Shown here one piece after another: positions 1 through 8,016 of a stretch of 33,162 bases of DNA. Below the pieces are notes generated by a model that was given only the letters and a program-made list of their open reading frames with translations, did no database searches and had not been told where the DNA came from. The stretch comes from Arthrobacter crystallopoietes BAB-32. GTDB taxonomy: Bacteria > Actinomycetota > Actinomycetes > Actinomycetales > Micrococcaceae. Both the position numbers and the translations under genes were made by a program. The stretch spans positions 1 to 33,162 of the forward strand of contig NZ_ANPE02000178.1 in the NCBI RefSeq assembly GCF_000328305.2, read 5' to 3'. The number at the start of each line of letters is the position of its first letter. The stretch's first letter is position 1.

Positions 1-20
1 TGTGAATTACAGTGCGGCGA

Positions 21-1451
21 TCAGGAGAAGGGGTTGTACGTCGAGAAGCCGTAGCCGATCTGCTTGGATGCGGCGACGCGGTCAGCGGGGAGTTCGTAGT
101 AGCGGACGGTGCCGTTGCGGAACTTCACGATCATGCCGTTGGCACTGCCGGTGCCGAAGCCGGTTGCATCGGTGAAGGTGGCGGCGGTGGACCAGCCGGA
201 GCTGCCGACTGTTTTCCGGGCTTCGCTGACGAGTGCGCCCTTGCCGTTGGTGCGATAGAGCTTCAGGACGCCGGTGGTTTTGTGGGCTCCGAGGAGGTCC
301 TTGCGGCCGTCCTGGTCGAAGTCGGTGATGGCGATGGTGTAGTTGCCCCAGCCGGTGTTGAATTTGTTGCCGGCGGCGTGGAAGGCGGCGCCCTTGAGGT
401 TCTGGTAGAGCGAGAGGTTGCCGGAGGCGTCCTTGACGATCAGGCCGGGGAAGGGGTTGTTGCTGCAGAGCCGGTCGGCGATGACCGTGGAGGTCGTGGC
501 GATGCTGCCGGCGCTGAACCAGGGGGAGAACCCGCCGGTGGCCCTGCCTTTGTAGACGCGGATTTTGCCGTCGCTCCAGTGGGCGACGATGTCCAGGTAG
601 CCGTCGTTGTTCCAGTCGGCGACCGAGGTGGAGCGGGCGTGCTGCCACCCGCTGCTGCCGATCAGGACGCGCTTGCCGAGGGTGCGGTTGTCCTTCTCCG
701 GGTAGCGCCAGAGTTTGCCGGCGGAGTCGGCGGCGATGTAGTCCGCGGGACTCTTGATGCTTGCCTGGGAGAGGTCCCTGGCGGCCGCGGGGCTGCCGGC
801 GACGGAGGTGCACTGGGAGAGCGACTGTACCGCAGGCTCCGGTGTGGCGTAATAGGCGTTCGGCGAGGTGTAGACGCCCGTGGTGCGGTCCGGGTTGTAG
901 TCGAAGAAGTTCGCGGTGCCGTACATTTCGAAGCGGCCGCCGGCTTCGTCGGAGAAGGCGATGCCGACGCCGACGACCGTATAGTCCGGGTCGGACATGA
1001 TGTCGTTGTGGTCCTTGGACTTGATCCACTGGTCGACCAGGCCCTGGCCGACGCGGTCCGAGCGGGCGGCAATGATTTCGCCGGCGGTGCTCCAGCCGCT
1101 GACACGGGCGTCCTTGGCGTAGTACGGGTTGTGCTCGAAGACGCCGGTGTTGGCCATTCTCGTGGACCAGTCCTGGGCGACCTTGGCGGCATTGACGTAG
1201 AACTTCACCGGCTTGAGGCCCTTGGACCTGCGGAAGTTGTTGATGCCGTCGAAAACCTGCTGGACCTGCAGGCGGTTGCTGTCATTGAGGACGTTGCTGG
1301 CCGCCGCGGCAGGCTGGACCGGGGCGGCGTTTGCGGGCGCGGCCAGGGCTGCGGAACCGGCCAGCAGGCCCAGGGCGACGGCGCCCGCGCAGGCGTGGCG
1401 GGCGAATCGTGCGGTGCTTCCGGTGCGCAGGACACGGCGGATGAAAGTCAT
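21..1451 (-). CDS. Secreted CAP-domain protein with C-terminal FG-GAP/VCBS repeats
   Basis: A 476-residue exported protein. The N-terminus has a basic stretch, a hydrophobic core and an Ala-rich cleavage region ending near residue 42 (APANA), a typical Sec signal peptide. A CAP/SCP domain spans about residues 60-185; its candidate cavity residues are His107 (FEHN), Glu125 (AGEI) and His148 (KDHND). After a linker, residues 225-476 carry FG-GAP/VCBS-like repeats with Asp-rich calcium-type loops (DWNNDGYLD, DFDQDGRKD). CAP proteins are extracellular with varied functions; FG-GAP repeats form beta-propeller blades that usually mediate binding. The role is therefore probably extracellular, but substrate and activity are unknown. 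The start is supported by a purine-rich GGGGGA about 8 bases upstream. It is monocistronic as far as visible; the 3' flank lies outside the window. Confidence 0.88.
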   Translation of the reverse strand: MTFIRRVLRTGSTARFARHACAGAVALGLLAGSAALAAPANAAPVQPAAAASNVLNDSNRLQVQQVFDGINNFRRSKGLKPVKFYVNAAKVAQDWSTRMANTGVFEHNPYYAKDARVSGWSTAGEIIAARSDRVGQGLVDQWIKSKDHNDIMSDPDYTVVGVGIAFSDEAGGRFEMYGTANFFDYNPDRTTGVYTSPNAYYATPEPAVQSLSQCTSVAGSPAAARDLSQASIKSPADYIAADSAGKLWRYPEKDNRTLGKRVLIGSSGWQHARSTSVADWNNDGYLDIVAHWSDGKIRVYKGRATGGFSPWFSAGSIATTSTVIADRLCSNNPFPGLIVKDASGNLSLYQNLKGAAFHAAGNKFNTGWGNYTIAITDFDQDGRKDLLGAHKTTGVLKLYRTNGKGALVSEARKTVGSSGWSTAATFTDATGFGTGSANGMIVKFRNGTVRYYELPADRVAASKQIGYGFSTYNPFS

Positions 1452-1514
1452 GGATGTGTTCCCCCGAACAGTGGCTCATTGGGTGATCGGCGAGCCAAGA
1501 GACCTGTTCAAGGG

Positions 1515-1524
1515 TAATGCATTA
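1515..1524. promoter_or_regulatory. 10-bp palindrome upstream of the CAP-domain gene
   Basis: TAATGCATTA is a perfect palindrome, flanked by GG and ACC so that the symmetry nearly extends. It lies about 65 bases upstream of the CAP-domain gene start in an otherwise unremarkable 157-base gap. It could be an operator; no regulator is identified. Confidence 0.25.
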
Positions 1525-1581
1525 ACCGCTCGGTGAGAAGGGAAATCCCCTGCTGGAAACGGGCCTGCCGCGTCGTTCCTC

Positions 1582-1593
1582 CGAGGCGCCTCG
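1582..1593. terminator. Palindrome downstream of the small acidic gene, possible terminator stem
   Basis: CGAGGCGCCTCG is a perfect 12-bp palindrome about 16 bases past the stop codon of the small acidic gene and before the CAP-domain gene. It has no loop or U-tract, so a terminator role is only a possibility. Confidence 0.25.
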
Positions 1594-1608
1594 CAGATCA
1601 GGCGCGGG

Positions 1609-1908
1609 TCAAAGAGCCGGTGGTTTGTCCTCGCGCGGGCTGGCGATGCGTTCGATCGGATCCTCCGGGACCGGGCCGGTAAAGGAACCGCCAGCCGCGT
1701 CCTCGTCGGGGTCATAGGCATCATCCAACGGCGCTTCGTCAAGGTCCGGATGCGGATCGTCCAGCAGGTCGGGATCCTCATTCGCCGCGCCCATGGGCTC
1801 GGCTTCCGGGAATTCCGAAAGGTCCCTGTCCTGGGTCTCCTGTTTCCGGGCGCCGTGGCCGTGGAGCAGTTCGTCCGCGGCGTGCTTGATCTTGTCTCCG
1901 AGTCCCAT
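1609..1908 (-). CDS. Small acidic hypothetical protein
   Basis: A 99-residue soluble protein. The start ATG at 1906-1908 is chosen because AAGGAG precedes it by about 8 bases; an in-frame extension upstream has no such site. The N-terminus (MGLGDKIKHAADELLHG) resembles the opening of small CsbD-like actinobacterial stress proteins, but the rest is an acidic, Asp/Glu/Pro-rich low-complexity tail (DPDLLDDPHPDLDEA) without a recognisable fold. I see no signal peptide or membrane segment. It probably belongs to a class of abundant, disordered stress-associated proteins, but no function can be assigned. It lies 104 bases downstream of the metal transporter gene on the same strand. Confidence 0.7.
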   Translation of the reverse strand: MGLGDKIKHAADELLHGHGARKQETQDRDLSEFPEAEPMGAANEDPDLLDDPHPDLDEAPLDDAYDPDEDAAGGSFTGPVPEDPIERIASPREDKPPAL

Positions 1909-2012
1909 GAGGTTTCTCCTTAGCCCGGTCGGCTGTCCGCGGGGGATATGAGTACCCGCGGCTGATTTCACCCTAACCCCGGGGCAGCGCCGGTAGAAGA
2001 GCAGGGGCGGAG

Positions 2013-2768
2013 TTAGCCTTCCACGCTATGGATGGCGAATGCAGTGACGAAGCCGACGGCGGCGGTCAGGCCGGTGAGCAGGTGGTGTTCCTCGAAGGCC
2101 TCGGGGATCATCGTGTCGGCAAGCATGGCCAGGATGGCGCCGGCGGCCAGAGCGGTGATGAAGGCGACGAGTTCGGCGGGGGCCTGCTCCAGCGCAACGA
2201 AGCCGAGCAGGGAGGCGATGCCGCAGAGCACCGCAATGCTGCCCCAGACGGTGAACACATAGCCGGCGCTGCGTCCGGCCCGCTTCATGCCGGCAGCGCT
2301 GGAGAGCCCTTCGGGGACGTTGGAGATGAACACCGCGGCGAGCATGGTAGGGCTGATGGCGCCGGCGCTCACCAGACCGAGGCCGAGCACGAGGGATTCC
2401 GGGATGCCGTCGAGCAGGGCGCCGACGGCAATCGCGGTGCCGCTTCCCGGCTCTTCCCGCTCGCTGGGCTGTTGGTTGCCGGAGCGTTTGCGGTGCCGGG
2501 CGCCCCTGCGGGCCAGCACGAAGTTGGCGGCGACGAAGAGGCCGGAGCCGGCGAGGAAACCGCCCACCGTGGCGGGCACGCCGCCCCTGGTGGCCGCTTC
2601 GTCCACCAGCTCGAAGGCCAAGGCCGAGATGAGCACGCCGGAGCCGAAGGCCATGATCGTGGAGACGGTCTTGGGGCGGATGCGCCACCGCCAGGAGATC
2701 GCCGAGCCCAGGACAAGGGCCGCGCCCGCGATGGTGCCCCAGAGCAGCGCCTGCAGCCACAGCGGCAT
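2013..2768 (-). CDS. ZIP-family metal transporter
   Basis: A 251-residue integral membrane protein with about seven or eight hydrophobic helices and a central basic/polar cytoplasmic loop (about residues 86-110, RRGARHRKRSGNQQPSE). ZIP proteins move zinc or other divalent metals into the cytoplasm. Two ZIP-like helix motifs are visible: DGIPESLVLG and ISNVPEGLSS. They correspond to the paired HxxPE motifs of the family, but the usual metal-binding His is replaced by Asp and Ser respectively, so the metal preference or even transport activity is uncertain. A strong GGAGG lies about 8 bases before the ATG. It stands alone downstream of the ROK kinase gene, from which it is separated by 107 bases. 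Confidence 0.82.
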   Translation of the reverse strand: MPLWLQALLWGTIAGAALVLGSAISWRWRIRPKTVSTIMAFGSGVLISALAFELVDEAATRGGVPATVGGFLAGSGLFVAANFVLARRGARHRKRSGNQQPSEREEPGSGTAIAVGALLDGIPESLVLGLGLVSAGAISPTMLAAVFISNVPEGLSSAAGMKRAGRSAGYVFTVWGSIAVLCGIASLLGFVALEQAPAELVAFITALAAGAILAMLADTMIPEAFEEHHLLTGLTAAVGFVTAFAIHSVEG

Positions 2769-2875
2769 CGCCGACCTCCTTTCCGTTCCAGCCGAGCGGC
2801 AGCCGGTTCAGGGCCAGCTTACTGACGACGGCGGTGCAAGCGGCGGGGGTTGGGGAGGTGGCCTAACGCTTGACT

Positions 2876-3955
2876 TCAGCGCCAGGCAGCTGCGCGGGAC
2901 AGATCGGCGGCGCCGATGAGGCCGGCCTTCGGACCGAGGGCGGCCAGTTCGATTGGGGCAGCGGGGCGGAAACCGCGGCCGGTCAGGTTCCGGTTGAAGG
3001 CGCTGCGGGCGGGGTCGAGCAGCAACCGGCCGGCTTCGGACAATCCGCCGCCGATTACGAACATGCCCGGATCCAGCGCGGCGGCCAGATTGGCCAGGCC
3101 GAGGCCGAGCCACTCGCCAACGTCCTCCAGCAGGCTGATGCTGGCGGTGTCGCCCTGCCGGGCCAAGGCGGTCACCACCGCGCCGGTGATCTGCTCGGTT
3201 TGACCGCCGACCGCCCGCAGCCACTCCTGGGCCACCGGTGAATTGGCCCGGGCCAGCTCGCGCGCTTCCCGGCCGAGGGCGTTCCCGGAGGCGTACTGCT
3301 CCCAGCAGCCGCGGTTGCCGCATTCGCAGCGGTGGCCCTGCGGCACGATGACCTGGTGGCCGAACTCGCCGGCCACGCCCCAGTTGCCGCGCTCGAGCCG
3401 GCCGTCGATCATGATGGCCCCGCCGATCCCGGTGCCCAAGGTGATGCACACCAGCCGGTCCTGCCCAACGCCCGCGCCGAAGCGGAATTCCCCCCAAGCC
3501 GCCGCGTCGGCGTCGTTGGCCAGGGTGACGCGGCGGTGCAGCAGCTTCTCCAGGTTGGTGCGCACCGGCTCGTTGCGCCAGGCCAGATGCGGGCTGAAGA
3601 GCACCGTGCTGCCGCTGCGGTCCATCCAGCCTGCGGCCCCGATGCCAACGGACAGCACGCGGTGCTCGGCGGACAGCGCCTGCACGAGGGAGACGATCAC
3701 GCGCTCGACCTCGCGGGGATCGTGCCCGGGCGTGTCCCGGATTTCCTCCGCGAGGATCACGCCCTCCGAATTGACCACGCCGGCAGCGACTTTAGTGCCC
3801 CCAATATCGATCCCGATGGCCAGCCCGCGGCGGGCCAGCCGGCTGGGCAGCCGCATCCCGGGATGCAGGAGGCCGCTTCTGGTATCGCGGAACGCGAGCG
3901 GCCTGGCACCAAATGGGCGCAATCCTGCCCGATCATAGTTTGTCATCGGTTCCAT
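2876..3955 (-). CDS. ROK-family sugar kinase (glucokinase-like)
   Basis: A 359-residue member of the ROK family, which phosphorylates glucose or other hexoses with ATP. Visible marks are the N-terminal phosphate loop IGIDIGGTK (about residues 47-55), the sugar/catalytic region LANDADAAAWGE, the ATP site TLGTGIGGA, and the zinc motif ECGNRGCWEQ. There is no N-terminal helix-turn-helix, so it is a kinase rather than a ROK repressor. It is longer than the usual 300-320 residues because of about 45 extra N-terminal residues. Internal ATG codons (3946, 3856) also lack good ribosome sites, so the start is unsure. It is divergent from iolC across a 165-base region with IolR-like boxes and may be co-controlled with inositol catabolism. 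Its substrate is unknown. Confidence 0.85.
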   Translation of the reverse strand: MEPMTNYDRAGLRPFGARPLAFRDTRSGLLHPGMRLPSRLARRGLAIGIDIGGTKVAAGVVNSEGVILAEEIRDTPGHDPREVERVIVSLVQALSAEHRVLSVGIGAAGWMDRSGSTVLFSPHLAWRNEPVRTNLEKLLHRRVTLANDADAAAWGEFRFGAGVGQDRLVCITLGTGIGGAIMIDGRLERGNWGVAGEFGHQVIVPQGHRCECGNRGCWEQYASGNALGREARELARANSPVAQEWLRAVGGQTEQITGAVVTALARQGDTASISLLEDVGEWLGLGLANLAAALDPGMFVIGGGLSEAGRLLLDPARSAFNRNLTGRGFRPAAPIELAALGPKAGLIGAADLSRAAAWR

Positions 3956-3998
3956 AGTAGAGCCGCGCGCGAAGGGAGCCCTTCAAAGCTTGTAAATA

Positions 3999-4024
3999 TG
4001 TCAGCACAAAGGTTTGACAGGACA
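3999..4024. promoter_or_regulatory. Pair of IolR-like operator boxes between ROK kinase and iolC
   Basis: Two related boxes lie 16 bases apart. Read on the minus strand they are TGTGCTGACA (3999-4008) and TGTCCTGTCA (4015-4024). Each matches nine of ten positions of KGWCHTRACA, the motif I recall for the GntR-type inositol repressor IolR of Corynebacterium glutamicum. The second overlaps the iolC -35 element and belongs to a 13-mer repeated exactly at 18534-18546. Binding by the GntR regulator encoded in this window is inferred. Confidence 0.6.
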
Positions 4025-4042
4025 AACCCCTTGAGGCAAAGT
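4014..4042 (+). promoter_or_regulatory. Putative iolC operon promoter
   Basis: A consensus TTGACA at 4014-4019 is followed after 17 bases by CAAAGT (4037-4042), a weak -10 that keeps the A2 and T6 positions. The -35 lies inside an IolR-like box, as expected for a repressed promoter. The -10 assignment is tentative. Confidence 0.45.
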
Positions 4043-4047
4043 ATGAG

Positions 4048-4063
4048 TGTGTCTCGGCTCACA
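4048..4063. promoter_or_regulatory. CRP/GlxR-like site upstream of iolC
   Basis: TGTGTCTCGGCTCACA matches the CRP/GlxR consensus TGTGA-N6-TCACA at nine of ten defined positions. It sits just downstream of the proposed -10, where binding would repress, unless the true start of transcription lies further downstream. A similar site occurs at the ABC importer promoter. Confidence 0.5.
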
Positions 4064-4120
4064 TCACGCCGAGGAGGCGGTCGAGAAGCTCGCCCCGAAC
4101 AGAAAGGCCGACGATCTCAA

Positions 4121-5113
4121 GTGGCTCACGACTTACTTACCATGGGACGGATCAGCGTCGACATCTATCCGAATGACATCGGGGTCCGGCTGGCCGATGT
4201 TACGACATTCGGCAAATACCTGGGCGGATCGCCGTCGAACGTTGCCGTTGCGGCCGCCCGGCATGGCCGTCGGTGCGCCGTCATCACCCGGACAGGCGAA
4301 GACCCGTTCGGCGAGTACCTGCACCGGGAATTGCGGAAGTTCGGCGTCGACGACCGCTTCGTGACGGGCGTGCCGGGACTCCAGACCCCTGCGACCTTTT
4401 GCGCCATCCTCCCGCCGGATGACTTCCCCCTCTACTTCTACGGCCGTTTCCCCACCGCGCCCGACCTGCAGATTGCCGCGGACGAATTGGACCGAGCAGC
4501 CATCCGGGAAGCCGGGATTTTCTGGTCCACGGTGACCGGACTGAGCCAGGAGCCCAGCCGCTCGGCCCACGTGGCCGCGCATGAAGCCCGGCCGCGGAAC
4601 GAGTTGCTGCCCGGCCAGTTCACCATCCTGGACCTTGACTACCGTCCGATGTTCTGGGCTTCCGAGGAAGAAGCCCGCGAACAGGTGGCCGCCATCCTGC
4701 CGCACGTTACCGTCGCCATCGGCAACGACAAGGAATGCTCGGTGGCCGTCGGCGAGGGCACTCCGGATGAGCAGGCGGACCGTCTGCTGGATGCCGGTGT
4801 GGAAATCGCAGTGGTCAAGCTCGGTCCCGACGGCGTCATGGCCAAGACCCGGACGGAGCGTGTGGTGTCGGCTCCGGTTCCGGTCGAGACCTTGAACGGG
4901 CTGGGGGCCGGTGACGCCTTCGGCGGCGCCTTCTGCCACGGGCTGCTGGCCGGCTGGCCGCTCTCGGCGATCCTCGATTATGCCAATGCCTCCGGCGCCC
5001 TGGTGGCGTCGCGGGTGTCGTGTGCGGACGCGATGCCAACACCGGCGGAAGTCAATGCGCTCCTGGCCGAACGCGGGCGGTCTCTGCCCGGAACTGTGGA
5101 GGCTGTCCGATGA
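4121..5113 (+). CDS. iolC: 5-dehydro-2-deoxygluconokinase
   Basis: A 330-residue PfkB/ribokinase-family enzyme that phosphorylates 5-dehydro-2-deoxy-D-gluconate in the myo-inositol pathway. The N-terminal sugar site (FGKYLGGSPSNVAVAAAR) and the C-terminal catalytic motif LGAGDAFGGAF, with Asp265 as probable base, are intact. The opening MGRISVDIYP is characteristic of IolC. I chose GTG 4121 because the family begins at this point (AHDLLTMGR). AGAAAGG lies upstream at a longish spacing of about 13 bases. An in-frame ATG at 4043 preceded by GAGG would add 26 non-conserved residues that overlap the CRP-like site. It is the first gene of the iol operon, and its ATGA overlaps the next start. Confidence 0.93.
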   Translation: MAHDLLTMGRISVDIYPNDIGVRLADVTTFGKYLGGSPSNVAVAAARHGRRCAVITRTGEDPFGEYLHRELRKFGVDDRFVTGVPGLQTPATFCAILPPDDFPLYFYGRFPTAPDLQIAADELDRAAIREAGIFWSTVTGLSQEPSRSAHVAAHEARPRNELLPGQFTILDLDYRPMFWASEEEAREQVAAILPHVTVAIGNDKECSVAVGEGTPDEQADRLLDAGVEIAVVKLGPDGVMAKTRTERVVSAPVPVETLNGLGAGDAFGGAFCHGLLAGWPLSAILDYANASGALVASRVSCADAMPTPAEVNALLAERGRSLPGTVEAVR

Positions 5114-6027
5114 GCCGGTTCGACGACAACCCCCGCCGCTACGAGTATCTCTCCCGGATCCGGCTTGAGGACCCGGACGCGGTGGCGCGGGCAGCAGCGG
5201 GCCGCCGGCCCCACCCCGGACTGAAGCTGGGCGAACAGAACTTCATCGTCGCCGCCGACCACCCCGCCCGCGGGGCGCTCGCCGTAGGCGGCAACAAGAT
5301 GGCGATGGCGGACCGTCGGGACCTGCTGGACCGCATGCAGGTGGCGCTGGCCAATCCGGCCGTGGACGGCGTGCTCGCCAGCCCGGACATCATGGACGAC
5401 CTGCTCCTGCTTGGCGCCCTGGACGGCAAGCTGATCTTCGGCTCAATGAACCGCGGCGGACTGGCCGGCTTCGTCAACGAAATGGACGACCGCTTCACCG
5501 GACATACCGCAGAAGCCCTTCAGGCGCTGGGCGCCAACGGCGGCAAGATGCTCATGCGCATCTGCCTTGGTGATCCGGCCACCGTCGCCACCCTGGAATC
5601 GACGGCCAAGGCGATTGACAGTCTGGCCGAGCGTCGGCTGGTCGCGATGGTTGAGCCCTTCATCTCGGTCTGGGACAACGGGCGGATCCGCAACGACTTG
5701 AGCGCCGATGCCGTGATCAAGTCCGTTGCCATCGCCTCCGGCCTGGGCTCCACGAGCGCGTACACCTGGATGAAGCTGCCAGTGGTCGAAGACATGGAAC
5801 GCGTCATGGCCGCCACCACCATGCCCACGGTGCTCCTGGGCGGCGACCCCTCCGGCTCGCCCGAAGAGGTATTCGCCAGCTGGGGTGCCGCGCTGAAACT
5901 GCCCGGCGTCCAGGGACTCACGGTAGGCCGGGCTTTGCTGTACCCGAAGGAGGGGACAGTCGAGGAGGCCGTCGCCGCCGCCGCTTCGCTGTTGAACGCA
6001 CACACCGGACAGGAGATCGCCAGCTGA
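5110..6027 (+). CDS. Cgl0158-type (beta/alpha)8 aldolase, probable 6-phospho-5-dehydro-2-deoxygluconate aldolase
   Basis: A 305-residue TIM-barrel protein of the family named after Corynebacterium glutamicum Cgl0158, often annotated as deoxyribose-phosphate aldolase. In actinobacterial inositol clusters it occupies the position of iolJ, whose product splits 6-phospho-5-dehydro-2-deoxygluconate into dihydroxyacetone phosphate and malonate semialdehyde. That role is inferred from context, since no other aldolase is present in the operon. Barrel strand segments such as LIFGSMNRGGLAGFVNE, MVEPFISVWDNGR and TVLLGGDPSGSP are visible; I cannot name the Schiff-base lysine. The ATG overlaps the iolC stop (ATGA) and the TGA overlaps the iolD ATG, so translational coupling on both sides is likely. 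Confidence 0.85.
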   Translation: MSRFDDNPRRYEYLSRIRLEDPDAVARAAAGRRPHPGLKLGEQNFIVAADHPARGALAVGGNKMAMADRRDLLDRMQVALANPAVDGVLASPDIMDDLLLLGALDGKLIFGSMNRGGLAGFVNEMDDRFTGHTAEALQALGANGGKMLMRICLGDPATVATLESTAKAIDSLAERRLVAMVEPFISVWDNGRIRNDLSADAVIKSVAIASGLGSTSAYTWMKLPVVEDMERVMAATTMPTVLLGGDPSGSPEEVFASWGAALKLPGVQGLTVGRALLYPKEGTVEEAVAAAASLLNAHTGQEIAS

Positions 6028-7988
6028 TGTCTACCCGCAGAATGACCGTGGCCCAGGCAGTCGTAGAGTTCCTAGGCAGGCAGTACGCCGTTGACAGCGT
6101 CGGGGGAGAGGACTACCGCGAACGGCTGATCCCGGGCATGTTTGGCATCTTCGGCCACGGTAACGTTGCCGGCGTAGGCCAGGCGCTGAAGCAGTGGCAG
6201 GTCAAAGACCCCACGCTGATGCCGTACTACCAGGGCCGGAATGAGCAGGCGCAGGCGCACCAGGCGGTGGGCTATGCCCGGCACAACCGCCGGCGGGCCA
6301 CCTTTGCCATCTCGACGTCGATCGGTCCGGGGTCTTCCAACCTCCTGACCGGAGCGGCACTGTCGACCGCCAACCGCCTCCCGGTTCTGCTGCTGCCGTC
6401 CGACACCTTCGCGACCCGGGCCGCCGATCCCGTGCTGCAGCAGCTCGAGCGGCCCGAAGCCTACGACATTACGGTCAACGACGCGTTCCGCCCGCTGTCC
6501 AAGTACTTCGACCGGGTGTCCCGCCCGGAGCAGCTGTTCTCCGCCCTGCACCACGGGCTTCGCGTACTGACCGACCCGGCGGAGACCGGTGCCGTGACCA
6601 TCTCGCTGCCGCAGGACGTGCAGGCCGAGGTCTTCGACGTCCCGGAGGAGTTCCTCGCCGAGCGGGACTGGCGGATCCGCCGCCCCGAACCTGAGGAGCA
6701 GGACACCCGCCGCGCGGTGGAGATGATCCGCGCCGCCAAGCGTCCGTTGATTGTCGCCGGAGGCGGCGTCCTGTACGCCTTCGCCAACGAGCAGCTGGCC
6801 GAACTCGCCGAACTGACCGGCATTCCCGTGGCCTACACCCAGGCCGGCGTGGGCGTCCTGCCGTGGGACGCGCCGTACTGCCTCGGGGCCATCGGGTCCA
6901 CGGGTACGACGGCGGCGAACGCACTTGCGCGGGAAGCGGACCTGGTCATCGGGGTCGGGACGCGCTACGAGGACTTCACGACGGCGTCCCGCACGGCGTT
7001 CCAGAATCCGGACGTCAAGTTCGTCAACATCAACGTGGCACCGATCGACGCCTACAAACACGGCACCAGCCTGCCGGTCGTCGCCGACGCCCGCAAAGCG
7101 CTGGTGAAGCTGACCGCGGCACTGTCCGGCTACCGGGTCGGTGCCGACCTGGAGCAACTGGCCGCGGCCGAGAAGGAACGCTGGAACCGGACCGTCGACG
7201 AGGCCTTCGACACCCGGCACACACCATTGCCCAGCCAGAACGAGATCATCGGTGCCGTGAACCGCGCAATGGACGCCCGCGACGTCGTCATTTGCGCGGC
7301 CGGTTCGCTGCCCGGTGACCTGCATAAGATGTGGCGCGTGCGCGACCCCTTCGGCTACCACGTCGAGTACGCCTACTCCTGCATGGGCTACGAGATTCCC
7401 GGCGGCTTGGGCGTCAAGCGAGCAGCGGTTGACGAGGCGGACCGCGCAGCTGAAGGTACCGCGGAAGCGCAGCCGCGCGACGTCGTCGTTATGGTGGGGG
7501 ACGGTTCCTATCTGATGATGCACACCGAATTGGTCACCGCCGTGGCCGAGGGGATCAAGCTCATCACCGTGCTGATCCAGAACCACGGCTACGCCTCCAT
7601 CGGTGCGCTGTCGGAGGCGCTGGGCTCGCAGCGTTTCGGTACCAAGTACCGGACCCTGGACCGCAAACACCATACGTTCGACGACGGCGAGAAACTGCCG
7701 ATCGACCTGGCCACCAACGCCGAATCGCTCGGCGTGCGGGTGATCCGCGTTGAACCAGGGGAGAACGTGATTGCCGACTTGGAAGCCGCCGTGGCCAAGG
7801 CTAAGGCCGAGCCCGAAGGCAGCGGCCCGGTGCTCATCCACGTCGAGTCCGACCCCCTGATCGACGCACCGGATTCCGAGTCCTGGTGGGACGTGCCCGT
7901 GTCCGGCGCTTCCGAACTCGAATCCACCCAGGGCGCCTACCGTACCTACTCGGAGCACAAGTCCCGGCAGAAGCCGCTGCTCGGCTAA
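6027..7988 (+). CDS. iolD: 3D-(3,5/4)-trihydroxycyclohexane-1,2-dione acylhydrolase
   Basis: A 653-residue thiamine-diphosphate enzyme that opens the ring of trihydroxycyclohexanedione to give 5-deoxyglucuronate, the ring-cleavage step of myo-inositol breakdown. The N-terminal pyrimidine-binding domain has the ThDP-activating glutamate Glu73 (GRNEQAQAH). The middle domain runs from about residue 225 to 375. The C-terminal domain has the pyrophosphate/Mg motif VGDGSY (Asp492) ending in QNHGY. Length and the start sequence MTVAQAVVEFLGRQY fit IolD. The ATG overlaps the TGA of the aldolase gene. A Glu/Ala-rich insert near residues 470-485 (DEADRAAEGTAEAQPRD) is typical of a surface loop. Confidence 0.95.
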   Translation: MSTRRMTVAQAVVEFLGRQYAVDSVGGEDYRERLIPGMFGIFGHGNVAGVGQALKQWQVKDPTLMPYYQGRNEQAQAHQAVGYARHNRRRATFAISTSIGPGSSNLLTGAALSTANRLPVLLLPSDTFATRAADPVLQQLERPEAYDITVNDAFRPLSKYFDRVSRPEQLFSALHHGLRVLTDPAETGAVTISLPQDVQAEVFDVPEEFLAERDWRIRRPEPEEQDTRRAVEMIRAAKRPLIVAGGGVLYAFANEQLAELAELTGIPVAYTQAGVGVLPWDAPYCLGAIGSTGTTAANALAREADLVIGVGTRYEDFTTASRTAFQNPDVKFVNINVAPIDAYKHGTSLPVVADARKALVKLTAALSGYRVGADLEQLAAAEKERWNRTVDEAFDTRHTPLPSQNEIIGAVNRAMDARDVVICAAGSLPGDLHKMWRVRDPFGYHVEYAYSCMGYEIPGGLGVKRAAVDEADRAAEGTAEAQPRDVVVMVGDGSYLMMHTELVTAVAEGIKLITVLIQNHGYASIGALSEALGSQRFGTKYRTLDRKHHTFDDGEKLPIDLATNAESLGVRVIRVEPGENVIADLEAAVAKAKAEPEGSGPVLIHVESDPLIDAPDSESWWDVPVSGASELESTQGAYRTYSEHKSRQKPLLG

Positions 7989-8016
7989 GACCTGCAACAT
8001 CTTAAGGAGCACAAGA

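Noticed and set aside
12-1517. Long plus-strand open frame of about 500 codons opposite the CAP-domain gene
   Set aside because: It is the antisense of a well-supported secreted protein, has Gly/Ala/Val-rich low-complexity translation without motifs, and is a GC-rich shadow frame.
4047-4364. 105-codon frame beginning within the iolC leader
   Set aside because: It runs out of frame through conserved iolC sequence and has no recognisable features, so it is not a leader peptide gene.
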